Shown here: piece by piece, positions 27,230 through 34,847 of the stretch
How the letters are laid out: the number at the start of each line of letters is the position of its first letter
Position numbering within the stretch: position 1 is the first letter of the stretch
Source: Actinomadura barringtoniae
GTDB taxonomy: Bacteria; Actinomycetota; Actinomycetes; Streptosporangiales; Streptosporangiaceae
Direction: 5' to 3'
Length of the DNA: 64,000 bases
Assembly: GCF_017573505.1 (NCBI RefSeq)
Contig: NZ_JAGEOJ010000010.1
Coordinates: 186,001-250,000 of the forward strand
Notes under the pieces: generated by a model
The model's database searches: none
Seen by the model: only the letters and a program-made list of their open reading frames with translations
What the model was told of the DNA's origin: nothing
Position numbers and translations under genes: made by a program

Positions 27230-28743
27230 CGCTCGTACGTCAGCTGCTCGACCAGGCCGCCCGCACGCCGGACGCGGTGGCGCTGGTCGCGGGCGACGGA
27301 GCCGAGACGACCTACGGCGAGCTGCGCCGCCGGGTCCTGGCCGTGCGGCACGGCCTGATCGCTGCGGGGCTTGAGCCCGGCGACGGCGTGCTCTTCTCCG
27401 TGCGGCCTTCGCCTCAGTCGCTGGTCCTGGCGCTGGGCGTGGTCGCGGCGCGCGGTGTCGTGGTCTTCGCCGATCCCGGAGCCGGCCCGGAGATGTTCAC
27501 CGCGCGGCTCCGGCTGGCCAATCCGCGCTGGTCGGCGGCCGAGTCGATCCTCTACGCGGGCAGCCGTCTCCGGCTCGTCCGGGCGTACGCGCGCCGCCGC
27601 GGCCTGCTGCTCCCCGACCTGTCGGACCTCGGCATCCCCGGCCACATCTACGTGGGTCGCCGCCTGCCCGGCGTTCCTCCGTCGGCCATCCCGTTCGATC
27701 GTCTCGTTGGCGGGGGCGCGCCGGAGCCGGACGGTGGCGAGGACGACGCCGATCCGCACGCGCCCGCCGCCGTGATCTTCACGTCCGGGACCACCGCGCA
27801 CCCGCGAGCCGTCGTCCACACGCAGTCCTCGCTCGCGTCCGCGCTGGACCTCTTCCGCGCGCGGCTCCCGCTCGGGCCAGGCGACATCGTGCACACCGAC
27901 CAGCTCATGCTCGGCCTGCCGACGCTGATCTCGGGCGCCCGCTGGTCGATGCCGCCGCTGTTCGCCTCGCCGCTGGAGTTCGCGACGCAGCTCCGGCAGC
28001 GCCGCGCGACCCACACGTTCTGCGTGCCGGTCCACCTCGCCGAGATCCTCGACGCCGACCCGACGCTGTCGGCGACCCTCCGGCACGTTCTGCTGGGAGC
28101 GGCGCCCGCGCCCGCCGGGATCCTCCGCCGGGCCGTCGCCGCCGCGCCGAACGCCCGGGTGCTGTCGGTCTACGCGATGACCGAGATCCTGCCCGTCGCC
28201 ATCGCGACCGCCGAGGAGAAGCTCGCCCACACCGCCTCGGGCGCGGACGGGGATCTGCTCGGGCAGCCCTTGCCTGGGGTGGGGGTGACCCTTGCCGACG
28301 ATGGCGAACTGCTCCTCTCCGGGCCCAACCTTTGCCTTGGCTACCTGGGCGACCCGCCGCTGAAGGAACTGCCCACCGGCGACCTGGCCCGCCTCTCTCC
28401 TGACGGCGCCCTGGTCCTCATGGGCCGCAAGAAGGACATGCTGATCCGGGGCAAGTTCAACCTCTATCCCGGCCTGTACGAGCCCGCGATCGCCGCGCTC
28501 GACGGCGTCACCGAGGCCGCCATCGTCGGCCTGCCCGACCCGCAGACCGGCGACGAGGAAGTGGTGCTCGCCGTCGTCGGCACCGCGACGCCCGCGCACC
28601 TTCGCCGCCGCCTGCCCGACGTGATCGACCACGACGCGCTGCCCGACCGGATCGTCGCCGTACCCGAGCTGCCCCGCTCGGGCCGCGGCCGTAAGCTCGA
28701 CCGGGACCTGCTCCGCGAACTCGTCCAAGGGGGGAACGCATGA
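27226..28743 (+). CDS. OleC-like AMP-dependent synthetase (beta-lactone synthetase candidate)
   Basis: 505 residues from GTG 27226, with GGAGG at 27214-27218. ANL-superfamily adenylating enzyme: P-loop VIFTSGTTAHPRAVVHT, motif YAMTEILPV, and the hinge region TGDLARLSPDGALVLMGRKK with the late Lys segment SGRGRKLDRD. The N-terminal VVVFADPGAGPEMFTARLRL recalls the VLVDPG region of OleC. OleC converts 2-alkyl-3-hydroxy acids to beta-lactones with ATP, and its place just before an OleD-like gene supports that role. Ordinary acyl-CoA or acyl-AMP ligase remains an alternative. It overlaps the next gene by ATGA. Confidence 0.78.
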   Translation: MTLVRQLLDQAARTPDAVALVAGDGAETTYGELRRRVLAVRHGLIAAGLEPGDGVLFSVRPSPQSLVLALGVVAARGVVVFADPGAGPEMFTARLRLANPRWSAAESILYAGSRLRLVRAYARRRGLLLPDLSDLGIPGHIYVGRRLPGVPPSAIPFDRLVGGGAPEPDGGEDDADPHAPAAVIFTSGTTAHPRAVVHTQSSLASALDLFRARLPLGPGDIVHTDQLMLGLPTLISGARWSMPPLFASPLEFATQLRQRRATHTFCVPVHLAEILDADPTLSATLRHVLLGAAPAPAGILRRAVAAAPNARVLSVYAMTEILPVAIATAEEKLAHTASGADGDLLGQPLPGVGVTLADDGELLLSGPNLCLGYLGDPPLKELPTGDLARLSPDGALVLMGRKKDMLIRGKFNLYPGLYEPAIAALDGVTEAAIVGLPDPQTGDEEVVLAVVGTATPAHLRRRLPDVIDHDALPDRIVAVPELPRSGRGRKLDRDLLRELVQGGNA

Positions 28744-29708
28744 AGATCGCAGTCACCGGCGCCTCCGGCTTCGTCGGGGGAGCGGTCTGCCGCGCCCTCG
28801 CGGGACAGGGCATCGACACGTTCGCCTACGGCCGCCGGGCCGCCGTCCCGCCCGGCCACCTCGGCGGCGCGACCTACACCTCATGGGACCTGACGACCGG
28901 CCCCCTCCCGGGCGCCCCCGAGGTCGACGCCGTCGTTCACTGCGCGGGAACGGTGACCGACTGGGGACCCGCGGCGACGTTCTTCATCACCAACCTCGGC
29001 GGCACCGAGAACGCGCTGAAGACCTTCCCTACGGCGCGCTTCGTCCACGTCAGCACGGCCAGCGTCTACGACCCGTACCGGCCCACCGTCATGGCCACCG
29101 AGGACCAGGCGCCCGTCACGCGCTACCTCAACGCGTACGGCGCCTCCAAGATGGCCGCCGAGAAGGCGGTCTTCGCCCGCATGCGCGGCTGGGGCCCGAC
29201 ACCCTGGGCAGGCCGCCGCCGCGAGGCGATCATCCTGCGCCCCCACGCGGTCTACGGCCCGGGAGACACGACCCTCCTGCCGCGCGTCCTGTCCTCGGTC
29301 CGAGGCCCGTTCCTGCCCGCCACCGGAACGCCGGACACCCTGGTCAGCCTCACGTCCATCGGCAATCTCGTTCAGGCCTGCGTCCTGGCCGCCACCGGCG
29401 CGGTCGGCACCGGCGTCTTCAACGTGACCGACGCCGCCCCCATCACGCTGGACGACGCGTTCCGCGAGATCCTCGCCGAACGCGGCATCAACGCCCGCCC
29501 GCTCTACCTCCCGTATACGGCTCTGCGCCCGGTGGCCACCGCCGTGGAGGGCGCCTTCCTCCTCGCCCGCCGCCCCGGCCCGCCGCGCCTGACCCGCTAC
29601 GCCATCAGCCACCTGTCCGTCGAACGCACCCTCGACATCACCGCGGCGCGTGAGAATCTTGGCTACGACCCCAAGGAGACGACCTTCGCCGGGGCCGCCG
29701 ATTGGTGA
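28740..29708 (+). CDS. OleD-like NAD(P)-dependent 3-keto acid reductase
   Basis: 322 residues, extended SDR. The Rossmann loop TGASGFVGGAVCRAL, the FVHVSTASVYDP serine region, and the catalytic YGASKMAAEK motif are all present. It resembles OleD, which reduces the 2-alkyl-3-keto acid made by OleA to the hydroxy acid used by OleC. The same fold includes sterol C4-decarboxylating dehydrogenases and sugar epimerases, so the assignment rests on the cluster. Its TGA forms part of the ribosome site (GAGGAG) of the GH20 gene. No OleB hydrolase is present nearby. Confidence 0.8.
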   Translation: MKIAVTGASGFVGGAVCRALAGQGIDTFAYGRRAAVPPGHLGGATYTSWDLTTGPLPGAPEVDAVVHCAGTVTDWGPAATFFITNLGGTENALKTFPTARFVHVSTASVYDPYRPTVMATEDQAPVTRYLNAYGASKMAAEKAVFARMRGWGPTPWAGRRREAIILRPHAVYGPGDTTLLPRVLSSVRGPFLPATGTPDTLVSLTSIGNLVQACVLAATGAVGTGVFNVTDAAPITLDDAFREILAERGINARPLYLPYTALRPVATAVEGAFLLARRPGPPRLTRYAISHLSVERTLDITAARENLGYDPKETTFAGAADW

Positions 29709-29717
29709 GGAGCCCCG

Positions 29718-31241
29718 ATGCCCGAGGCGTACCTGATCCCCGCCCCCCGACGCCTCGAGCTGACCGGCGAGTCCGGCCCGTTCACCGGCGAAGTTCAGAC
29801 CCGCGTCGACCCGTCACTGGGACCCGAGGCCTACACCCTCACGACCTCGGCCTCCGGCGCCGAGATCGTCGGCGGGGACGAGGCGGGCGTCTTCTGGGGG
29901 CTTCAGACTCTGCGGCAGTTGCAGGGCCCCGACGCGTTCCGCCGCGCCCGCATCTCCCCTCACCCTTTCGAGATGCCGTACGGCCGCATCGAGGACGTCC
30001 CGCGCTTCCACTGGCGCGGCTTCATGCTGGACGTCGCGCGCCACTTCCTGCCCAAGGACGACGTACTGCGCTACGTCGACCTGCTGGCCGCCCACAAACT
30101 GAACGTCCTGCACCTGCACCTGACCGACGATCAGGGCTGGCGCATCGAGATCAAGCGGCACCCTCGCCTGACCGAGGTCGGTGCGTGGCGCCGCAAGACC
30201 CGCCTGGGCTGGGGCGAGCCGGTCACCTACGACGAACGACCGCACGGCGGCTTCTACACCCAAGACGACCTGCGCGAGATCGTCGCCTACGCCGCCGAAC
30301 GCCACATCACCGTCGTCCCCGAGATCGACCTGCCGGGCCACTCGCACGCCGCCATCGCCGCCTACCCCGAGCTCGGCAACGCCGACGTCATCGACACCGC
30401 CGCGCTGGAGGTGTGGACTGAGTGGGGCTTCAACCCCCACTCCCTAGCCCCCACCGACGAAGTCCTGGATTTCTACGAAGGCGTCTTCGACGAGGTCCTG
30501 GACATCTTCCCGAGCCGGTTCATCCACATCGGCGGCGACGAGTGCCGCAAGGAGGAATGGCGCGCCTCGCCGACGGCCCAAGCCCGCATGCGCGACCTGG
30601 GCCTCAAGAACGAAGACGAACTCCAGTCCTGGATGATCCGCCACTTCGACCGCTGGCTCACCGCACGCGGCCGCCGCCTCATCGGCTGGGACGAGATCCT
30701 CCAGGGTGGCCTGGCCGAGGGCGCCGCCGTGGCGTGCTGGCGCTGGTACTACGGCGGCATGGAGGCCGCCGAAGCAGGCCACGACGTCGTCATGTGCCCG
30801 CAGCAAGAGGTCTATCTGGACCATGTCCAGTCCTCCGACCCCGACGAGCCCGTTCCGTTCGGCTGGGTGCACACCCTGGAGGACGTCTACCGCTTCGAGC
30901 CCATCCCGCCACGCCTGGCCGGCACTCCTCACGAGTCCAACGTCATCGGCACCCAGGCCAACCTGTGGACCGAGGTGGTGGAGAGCCGCTCCCGGGCCGA
31001 CTACCAGACGTTCCCCCGCCTGGCCGCGTTCGCCGAAGTCGCCTGGTCGAACCTCCCGTTGCCAGACGACCGCGACTACGCCGACTTCGAGCGCCGCATG
31101 AACAACGCCCACTACGCCCGCCTGGACGCGATGGGCGTCGCCTATCGCCCGCCCTCCGGCCCGCTCCCGTGGCAGCAACGTCCAGGCGTCCCAGGCCGCA
31201 TGCACGGCAAACCCCGCCGCACCTGGCGCATGGCCGACTAA
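29718..31241 (+). CDS. GH20 beta-N-acetylhexosaminidase
   Basis: 507 residues. The small N-terminal GH20b domain (about 1-110) precedes a TIM barrel with PRFHWRGFMLDVARHFLP, NVLHLHLTDDQGWRIEIKR, VPEIDLPGHSHAA and the catalytic Asp-Glu pair in HIGGDECRKEEW. There is no signal peptide, so it should work in the cytosol, unlike most chitin-degrading relatives. It begins 9 bp after the OleD-like gene and appears to be the last gene of that operon. It could remove GlcNAc or GalNAc from a glycosylated intermediate, or be a bystander in sugar recycling. Confidence 0.88.
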   Translation: MPEAYLIPAPRRLELTGESGPFTGEVQTRVDPSLGPEAYTLTTSASGAEIVGGDEAGVFWGLQTLRQLQGPDAFRRARISPHPFEMPYGRIEDVPRFHWRGFMLDVARHFLPKDDVLRYVDLLAAHKLNVLHLHLTDDQGWRIEIKRHPRLTEVGAWRRKTRLGWGEPVTYDERPHGGFYTQDDLREIVAYAAERHITVVPEIDLPGHSHAAIAAYPELGNADVIDTAALEVWTEWGFNPHSLAPTDEVLDFYEGVFDEVLDIFPSRFIHIGGDECRKEEWRASPTAQARMRDLGLKNEDELQSWMIRHFDRWLTARGRRLIGWDEILQGGLAEGAAVACWRWYYGGMEAAEAGHDVVMCPQQEVYLDHVQSSDPDEPVPFGWVHTLEDVYRFEPIPPRLAGTPHESNVIGTQANLWTEVVESRSRADYQTFPRLAAFAEVAWSNLPLPDDRDYADFERRMNNAHYARLDAMGVAYRPPSGPLPWQQRPGVPGRMHGKPRRTWRMAD

Positions 31242-32167
31242 CCGTGCTGGTGCATCTCGGGCAGGCGGCTCTCGGGATGCGCCCACACCACCACGTTCTC
31301 CAACGGCTCCCGCTCGAAGAACTCGAAGATCTCCCGGTCCGAATGCCGCAAGCTGAAATGCGTCAGTACGAACAAGGTCTCCGGGTGCGCCTCAACAACA
31401 GGCCTGAGCCGGCTCCACACCGTGTGCCCGACCCTATCCGCCCGCTCCAGCTCGGCATCATCAAGGAAAGTGCACTCAGTAACAACGACCGGATAATCCA
31501 GAACCCACGGACTCCGCTCGAAGACGTTCACATGCGTGTCGCCCATGAAGACGAACAGCGGCCGCCGGACCTCCCCATCTACCTGAATGCCTTCCTTCCG
31601 CTTACTCGCCATGACCCGGCCGAACTCCGCCTTGGGCAAAGACCGGCGCAACTCCTCGAACTCCGGCAGCAGCGCCTTGCGCCGTTCAGAGAACGCGTAG
31701 CCCACGCAAGGCACCTTGTGCTCGCACTCAACGACCCGCACAACATGCCCACGCCGCCCGAGGACGAACTCGTCATCACCCTTCACACCATGAAGCCGAT
31801 GACCAGCCAGCGCCGGATCGTACTTCGCCCCGTGGTTCAACTCGGCTGACGCCCGCAGATAACCCTCCGCGTACGGCACCGCCGCCTCAGGCAGGTAGAT
31901 GTCCGCACCCAAGTCCTTGGCGGCGAGAAAGTCCAGATCTTTCGCGTGGTCATGATGTGTGTGCGTGAGGAAGACCGTGTCCACCTGGCGCCCCTCGCAC
32001 AACCCCGCGTCAAGGCTGCACCGCAGCTCCGGCACATGAAAGAACGTCTTGTCGTTGGCACGCGAATAGCCGGTGAGCGTCAGCTCCGCACCGGGCAGCT
32101 GCCACGTCTTCCACTGCCGGAACGGGTGCCCACGTTCCAGCAATTCCGGATGGCCGACCTGCGTCAT
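31238..32167 (-). CDS. MBL-fold ribonuclease Z-like metallo-hydrolase
   Basis: 309 residues from ATG 32167; no clear ribosome site. The HxHxDH zinc motif is in FLTHTHHDHAKDLDFLA, followed by FVFMGDTHVNVF (Asp/His ligands), VVTECTFLDDAE and LFVLTHFSLRHSD, the pattern of tRNase Z-type or arylsulfatase-like phosphodiesterases. It lacks the long exosite of true tRNase Z, so the target may be another phosphodiester. Its stop overlaps the convergent hexosaminidase stop by 4 bp. Confidence 0.78.
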   Translation of the reverse strand: MTQVGHPELLERGHPFRQWKTWQLPGAELTLTGYSRANDKTFFHVPELRCSLDAGLCEGRQVDTVFLTHTHHDHAKDLDFLAAKDLGADIYLPEAAVPYAEGYLRASAELNHGAKYDPALAGHRLHGVKGDDEFVLGRRGHVVRVVECEHKVPCVGYAFSERRKALLPEFEELRRSLPKAEFGRVMASKRKEGIQVDGEVRRPLFVFMGDTHVNVFERSPWVLDYPVVVTECTFLDDAELERADRVGHTVWSRLRPVVEAHPETLFVLTHFSLRHSDREIFEFFEREPLENVVVWAHPESRLPEMHQHG

Positions 32168-32259
32168 CCGGCGAGCGTAGCCGTCACGCTCCCGCGGCCG
32201 CCCCCGATTTTCCGCCCGGTCAGATGTGGCTACTTTCACGCTACCGAACAGCAGAGGGC

Positions 32260-33270
32260 TCAGTGTGCGGCGTCCAGTTTGGCGCGCTGCTCCACTGTCA
32301 GTTCCAGGTCCACGGCCGCCAGACTCTCCTCCAGTTGCGCCACCGAGGACGCGCCGACCAGGGGGATGATCGGTATCTCGCCGCCGATGAGCCAGGACAG
32401 CACCACCTGGTTGGGGGTCGCCCCGGTTTCGTCGGCCACCTGGTGCAGCGCCGAGAGGCGGGCGGGCGTGCCCGCGTGGTCGAAGCCGGCGTCCAGGGGC
32501 TTGTCCCGGCGTACGTAGGCGCCGCCCAGCAGCGGGGAGTAGGCGACCAGCGCGAGGCCGGGCTCGGCCCGCACATAGCTGAGCAGGTCACCGGAGACCG
32601 TGCCGATCTCCCCGTCCGGGGAGCGCCTGCTGGGCAGGTCGCCCCGCCGCCGCAGGTAGCTGTGGTGGTACTGGAGGACCTCGTAGCCGGGCAGGCCGGC
32701 GGTGGCGGCCAGGTTCCTGGCCCGCTCCAGGCTCCACGCCCAGTGGTTGCTGGCGCCCAGCAGGCCGACCGTGCCGTCTGCGACCAGCGCGCCGAACGCC
32801 TCAACGATCTCCTGCCACGGCGCGTCCGGGAACCCGATGTGGGCGTACAACAGGTCCAGCCTCTCCACGCCGAGGCGCTCGCGGCTGGCGGCCGAGGCCT
32901 CCCGGATCACCTTGGCGTTCACCCCCTCAACGCCGTCTGAGGGGGCCAGCCTGCTGGTGGAGCCGGTCGGCTCGGTGGTGGCGGTCGGCCGGCCGCCGAG
33001 CTTGGTGGCGATGGTGATCTCCTCGCCGACGCCGCGGCTGCGCCGCCAGCGGCCGAGCAGCGCCTCGCTTTCCCCGCCCTGGCTGCCGGTGTTCCAGTAC
33101 GCGTAGTTGTTCGCGGTGTCGATGAACGTGCCGCCCGCCTCGACATACCGATCGAGAATCGCGAACGACGTCTCCTCGTCGGTGGTCGTGCCGAACAACA
33201 TCGCGCCGAGACTGAGCACGCTCACCTCACGCCGCGTCGCCGGGTCAGCGCCGATAGTGCGGTATTTCAC
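32260..33270 (-). CDS. Aldo/keto reductase
   Basis: 336 residues from GTG 33270, with GAGGG upstream. AKR TIM barrel: VSVLSLGAMLFG at the start, the catalytic Asp/Tyr region GGTFIDTANNYAYWN, the Lys in EITIATKLGG, and LDLLYAHIGFPD with the catalytic His. The C-terminal NADPH-binding part is IIPLVGASSVAQLEESLAA. It reduces aldehydes or ketones with NADPH; the substrate is unknown. It is next to an AraC-type regulator gene transcribed in the same direction and may be under its control. Confidence 0.87.
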   Translation of the reverse strand: MKYRTIGADPATRREVSVLSLGAMLFGTTTDEETSFAILDRYVEAGGTFIDTANNYAYWNTGSQGGESEALLGRWRRSRGVGEEITIATKLGGRPTATTEPTGSTSRLAPSDGVEGVNAKVIREASAASRERLGVERLDLLYAHIGFPDAPWQEIVEAFGALVADGTVGLLGASNHWAWSLERARNLAATAGLPGYEVLQYHHSYLRRRGDLPSRRSPDGEIGTVSGDLLSYVRAEPGLALVAYSPLLGGAYVRRDKPLDAGFDHAGTPARLSALHQVADETGATPNQVVLSWLIGGEIPIIPLVGASSVAQLEESLAAVDLELTVEQRAKLDAAH

Positions 33271-33423
33271 TCAGTTCCCTCTCAATCGGCCTAGCCAATG
33301 GCAGCGTGAACAGCATTTCCGCAACGCGCTCCGTGCTTCAAAGGCCAGAGAACGTCACGGTCTTCATGATGATGATCACCTGCACGTACCGCGGTGGCGT
33401 AGAAGATTCCTGTTCATTTCCAC

Positions 33424-34308
33424 TCACCCGGGCCCGGCCGGTCTCAGCATCGCCCGGACCGCGCTGGGTACCTGTCCCGTGTGCTGTCGGAACACGCGGG
33501 TCAGGTGGGCCTGGTCGGCGAAGCCGTACGTGGTCGCCAGCGTCCGCAGTGACGAGTGTCCGTCGGCGAGGTCCTCGGCCACGGCCCGGACCCGTAGCTG
33601 GTTGCGGTAGTGGTTGAGGGTCTGCCCGGTGACCTGGTGGAACACCCTGCTGAGATGGAAGGGGGAGCAGCCCACCTGGCGGCCGAGTTCCTCCAGGCTC
33701 ACCGTCGGCGGCCCGTCGATCAGCACCGCCCGCGTGTGGTCGACCAGCCTGCGGTGCGCCTGGACGGTGGCGGCGCGCCGCCCGGTCCGTGCCGGAGCGC
33801 GCGGGGCGGGGACCACGGTGAGCAGGTGATGCACCCGCTCGGCGACCTCGAAGCGGTCAATTCCTGCCCGGCAGGCCGAGACCAGCCGCCGGTGGGCCAG
33901 GTCGAGCGCGGCGGTCACCGGTACGACAGGATTCCGGGCCGGTGGCAGGAGGTCACCGTAGACGTCCTGGCCGAGATCGAGCATCGTGCTGATGTCGCGG
34001 GTGCGGGCCGGGTGGGCGAAGGCCACCTCATCGCCCTGGCGGAGCACAAATCCCGTGACCGGGTCGGTGAACTCCTCACGGCCGTTGACCCGCGCCAAGA
34101 ACCCGCCGGAACGGACCAACAGCATCCGCGTGACCCCGGCCCCGGGCCCGGAGACCAACACCGGCGGCCGAAACGACCGCCGGTCGTCACAACAGGTGAT
34201 CTCGACAATGTCGACGGACGAGTCCTCCGCCAGAGGACGTCTGAATCCCGGCCCGTCACCCAGCGTCTCCCGGCACATCGCGGCCACCCGCCCCAAACCC
34301 TCGATCAC
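33424..34308 (-). CDS. AraC-family transcriptional regulator
   Basis: 294 residues. The N-terminal about 170 residues match the AraC_binding_2-type sensor (EEFTDPVTGFVLRQGDEVAF). The C-terminal about 100 residues hold two HTH motifs: SLEELGRQVGCSPFHLSRVF and LRTLATTYGFADQAHLTRVF, followed by the conserved HTGQVPSAVR end. It lies 153 bp upstream of the aldo/keto reductase gene on the same strand and may activate it. Ligand unknown. Confidence 0.9.
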   Translation of the reverse strand: MIEGLGRVAAMCRETLGDGPGFRRPLAEDSSVDIVEITCCDDRRSFRPPVLVSGPGAGVTRMLLVRSGGFLARVNGREEFTDPVTGFVLRQGDEVAFAHPARTRDISTMLDLGQDVYGDLLPPARNPVVPVTAALDLAHRRLVSACRAGIDRFEVAERVHHLLTVVPAPRAPARTGRRAATVQAHRRLVDHTRAVLIDGPPTVSLEELGRQVGCSPFHLSRVFHQVTGQTLNHYRNQLRVRAVAEDLADGHSSLRTLATTYGFADQAHLTRVFRQHTGQVPSAVRAMLRPAGPG

Positions 34309-34405
34309 CCCAGCCAGGCTAGTGAGGAGACTTCACGGCTGGGTTGTGCCGCTCGGCGGCGTCGAACGCGGGCGCGACCGGGGGACAGCGCCGCGCGCGG
34401 CGAAA

Positions 34406-34606
34406 TCAGGCGTGGCGGGCGTGGGTGCCGGGGCCGGGGTTCTTGGCGGAGAGGCGGCGGAGGAACGGCTTGTTCGCGATGGCGATGACGCCCAGGCCCC
34501 AGATGACGCCGAAGATCTCGGCCGGAATCGTGCCCGCGGACGGGGTCTTGGACGCTCGGGTGCCCGGACCTGGCGAGCTGCCTGGTGCTCGACCCGGCCG
34601 GATCAC
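34406..34606 (-). CDS. Possible small membrane protein, 66 residues
   Basis: The N-terminal half is Pro/Gly/Ser-rich, then a single hydrophobic helix (AEIFGVIWGLGVIAIA) and a basic tail. There is no convincing ribosome site before ATG 34606, and the start abuts the secA-like remnant on the other strand. It could be a real small membrane protein or a chance frame in a 540-bp region with little other coding. Confidence 0.35.
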   Translation of the reverse strand: MIRPGRAPGSSPGPGTRASKTPSAGTIPAEIFGVIWGLGVIAIANKPFLRRLSAKNPGPGTHARHA

Positions 34607-34632
34607 GGCGCCGTGTCGCCCGGTGCAGACGG

Positions 34633-34725
34633 TTCGCGGAGAGCGGGTTCGCCGAGCTGAGGGCTCGGATCGATGAGGAGACGGTCGGCTACCTCTTCAA
34701 CCTCGAGGTCGAGGTCGACCGGTAG
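34633..34725 (+). pseudogene. Remnant resembling the C-terminal end of SecA
   Basis: Thirty codons ending in TAG read FAELRARIDEETVGYLFNLE and a short acidic end. The core EETVGYLFNLEV closely resembles the conserved segment near the end of the SecA motor domain (KEETVGYLFNLEV-like). There is no start codon or ribosome site, and upstream sequence in this frame does not match SecA, so this is a fragment rather than a gene. It marks an old rearrangement in the 34.3-34.85 kb gap. Confidence 0.5.
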
Positions 34726-34769
34726 CGGGCGAGGCCTCGGGCAGGGCAAAGATCTTGGGCGCTGGAGTG

Positions 34770-34821
34770 GAATGAAGTGTTCCGTTCTGCTAATCTGGAA
34801 ACAGAACGAAGCGATCCGTTC
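34770..34821. promoter_or_regulatory. Two direct 18-bp operator-like repeats before the MFS gene
   Basis: GAATGAAGTGTTCCGTTC (34770-34787) and GAACGAAGCGATCCGTTC (34804-34821) are 34 bp apart centre to centre. Each is itself an inverted repeat (GAAYG...CGTTC). Their position just before the exporter gene suggests TetR-type repression; no regulator gene is adjacent. Confidence 0.6.
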
Positions 34822-34847
34822 CCGTTCTGGAGATGGAGATCCCCCGG

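Noticed and set aside
33306-33617. A 103-codon + strand frame starting in the AKR-AraC gap
   Set aside because: Most of it is antisense to the AraC gene and no ribosome site or family motif is visible.
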